Below are positions 62,802 through 64,000 of a stretch of 64,000 nucleotides of DNA, piece by piece. Below the pieces are notes generated by a model. The model was not told the DNA's origin and ran no database searches. It saw nothing but the letters and a program-made list of their open reading frames with translations. The position numbers and the translations under genes are program-made. The stretch comes from Spirabiliibacterium falconis. Its GTDB lineage: Bacteria > Pseudomonadota > Gammaproteobacteria > Enterobacterales > Pasteurellaceae. Within the stretch, counting starts at the first letter, position 1; every line of letters starts with the position of its first letter. The DNA lies in the NCBI RefSeq assembly GCF_014885015.1, contig NZ_JABMIJ010000006.1, positions 339,316 through 403,315 of the forward strand, given 5' to 3'.

Positions 62802-63724
62802 CTATATCAGTGCATTAATTTTGTTTCTAATCATATCAACATCGTGCTCAATATAGCTTAGAGTTACCTTAATATCTCTGTGACCCAATAGTTTCTGTGC
62901 AATATAAACATTCTCAGGTTCTTTCATTAATTTTGTTGCTATTGTGTGCCTAAATCTATGCGGAGAAACTGAAATTCCTATCTCTTTCGATATTACTCTA
63001 CATAAATGCGAGAGTTGATGCTGCGTTGTTAATAACCCTTTTCTTCTGTTACATACAGAAAAAAGATTATAATTAAATAACTGCATATCATCAGAATAAC
63101 CCCGTTTTTTTATTTCAAGTACTAATTGAGTTAAATAAGGATGCAATATGTCAGGAATAGGGATGATATGATCATCATGATTTTTATTATGGTGTCCTTC
63201 AATATAAATAACTTTATCTCTCAGTCGAATATTCTTTACTTTCAATGTTAGTAACTGAGATCTACGTATCCCTGTATATTGGAATGTTAATATAAGCGCT
63301 TTAATAAACCACACTGGCTTTAATATTCTGGGAATATCATCAGCATCATCTAATAATATACTGATTTTATTTAGCTCATCTTCTGTAAAAATCTTTCTTT
63401 TTCCTTTCCCTGCTCTGACAAATAATTTAGCAAACGGATTGCATTTTATTAAGATTAATTTTTGTTCAATTGCAAAAGAAAACAATGCTTTGAGATGGCG
63501 AATATAACTGTTCCAAGTGACGGGTTTTACTTCTATATTAAGAACTTGAGAGCGCCACTCTAAAATTAGCTCACTCGTAAGTTCTGCTGGCTTGATATCG
63601 GGATAAAAAACTAATAACCGCCTGACGGCCTTCTGGTAGCTTTCAATTGTTGCGGGGCTTAAATATTTAAAGAAAAAAAATTTGTTAATAAATCATCAAA
63701 AGAAATATCATGATTTAACTTCAT
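62802..63724 (-). pseudogene. Tyrosine recombinase/integrase, frameshifted at a poly-T run
   Basis: A 307-residue phage-type integrase when one base is restored. Translation from the ATG at 63724 (AAAGGTG upstream) reads MKLNHDISFDDLLTNF, then runs into a stop 22 codons in. An 8-T run (63673-63680 on the plus strand as A8) sits just before. With nine, or six, T residues the frame continues through the SAM-like N-domain (SPATIESYQKAVRR) into the catalytic domain, where TGIRRSQLL, SPHRFRHT and GHRDIKVTLSYIEHD supply the R-H-R-H-Y residues. It faces tRNA-Leu as island integrases do, and carries no uptake signal core. It could be a pseudogene, a slippage-prone gene or an assembly error. Confidence 0.8.
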
Positions 63725-64000
63725 AAATCACCTTTTATTAAAATATGACAGTATTACTCTTATGCACATCACACTTGATGCGAAGGCAGATAATACATCA
63801 AATAGCCCTTATCGCCAACACCCATAGAAAATACTCATCTTTCTTTACCTCGAAGGTCTATTTTTCTATCTCATTTTGAAAAAGAGTTTCTTCTTGTTAG
63901 AAATCCTCTCTCTCTATAAAGTCATTTTAGATAACTTTTAAAGAGTATTATCAAATGGATAATAATGTTAAAGCCATTGGGTGTCAATGATCTTCAAAAA
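63725..64000. other. AT-rich sequence upstream of the integrase
   Basis: 276 bp with no supported gene. It holds a short CT run (63906-63915) and probably the integrase promoter; it may be the first part of an integrated element that continues past the window. Confidence 0.4.

Noticed and set aside
63906..63915. (CT)5 run as a phase-variation repeat
   Set aside because: Five short dinucleotide copies outside any gene or clear promoter are not notable in AT-rich DNA.

Overview
The window is a chromosomal segment of a gammaproteobacterium of the family Pasteurellaceae. The strongest clue is the Haemophilus-type DNA uptake signal core AAGTGCGGT and its complement ACCGCACTT. It recurs inside and between genes over most of the 64 kb and is often placed as inverted pairs at gene ends, where it forms terminator hairpins. 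Protein matches and gene order (metY-rimP-nusA-infB-rbfA-truB, folP-glmM, galMKT with mglBAC, cydDC with trxB) agree with this. Genus and species cannot be fixed from the sequence alone.

Layout. 1-2.4 kb: the end of fabI, then rnb. 2.4-6.3 kb: an AT-rich alpha-glucoside cluster on the minus strand (RpiR-type regulator, PTS EIICB, family-4 phospho-alpha-glucosidase). 6.3-10 kb: guaB and guaA, separated by a small membrane coiled-coil gene. 10-13.3 kb: an AEC transporter, an LtrA-family protein, a DUF924 protein and a CsbD-like protein. 13.3-22.5 kb: a galactose regulon (galT-galK-galM, a LacI-family repressor and the mglBAC importer) tied together by matching repressor operators and CRP sites, with an MgtC-family gene inserted. 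22.5-37 kb: thirteen minus-strand genes with no gap above 45 bp (fadI-like, fadJ-like, methyltransferase, epimerase-like, folP, glmM, cytochrome b562, cnoX/ybbN-like, trxB, cydD, cydC, tyrR, GNAT). 37-44 kb: smpB, then the initiator tRNA-rimP-nusA-infB-rbfA-truB operon. 44-51 kb: an atypical kinase-like gene coupled to a 45-residue lipoprotein, a second lipoprotein, a DUF1439 protein, nagK, ribA, an OppA-like lipoprotein, marC and an exported protein. 51-56.4 kb: zinc-independent ribosomal proteins rpmE2-rpmJ2 behind a Fur/Zur-like operator, pth, ychF and the tctCBA tricarboxylate importer. 56.4-62.1 kb: metB-bioA-bioF-bioG-bioC-bioD in one apparent operon. 62.3-64 kb: tRNA-Gly, tRNA-Cys and tRNA-Leu, then a tyrosine integrase disrupted at a poly-T run, which looks like the edge of an integrated element.

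How the genes work together. The gal/mgl block imports galactose and feeds it into the Leloir pathway under one repressor plus cAMP-CRP. The CydDC, TrxB, CnoX and cytochrome b562 genes form a redox and proteostasis group. In the metB-bio operon a methionine-synthesis gene is joined to two SAM-using biotin enzymes (BioC and BioA). The points most worth a second look are the fadI/fadJ-like pair, which has lost several catalytic residues and sits with a methyltransferase; the kinase-like/tiny-lipoprotein pair; a four-copy heptanucleotide repeat in a promoter region; the tandem terminators between the initiator tRNA and rimP; and the interrupted integrase.
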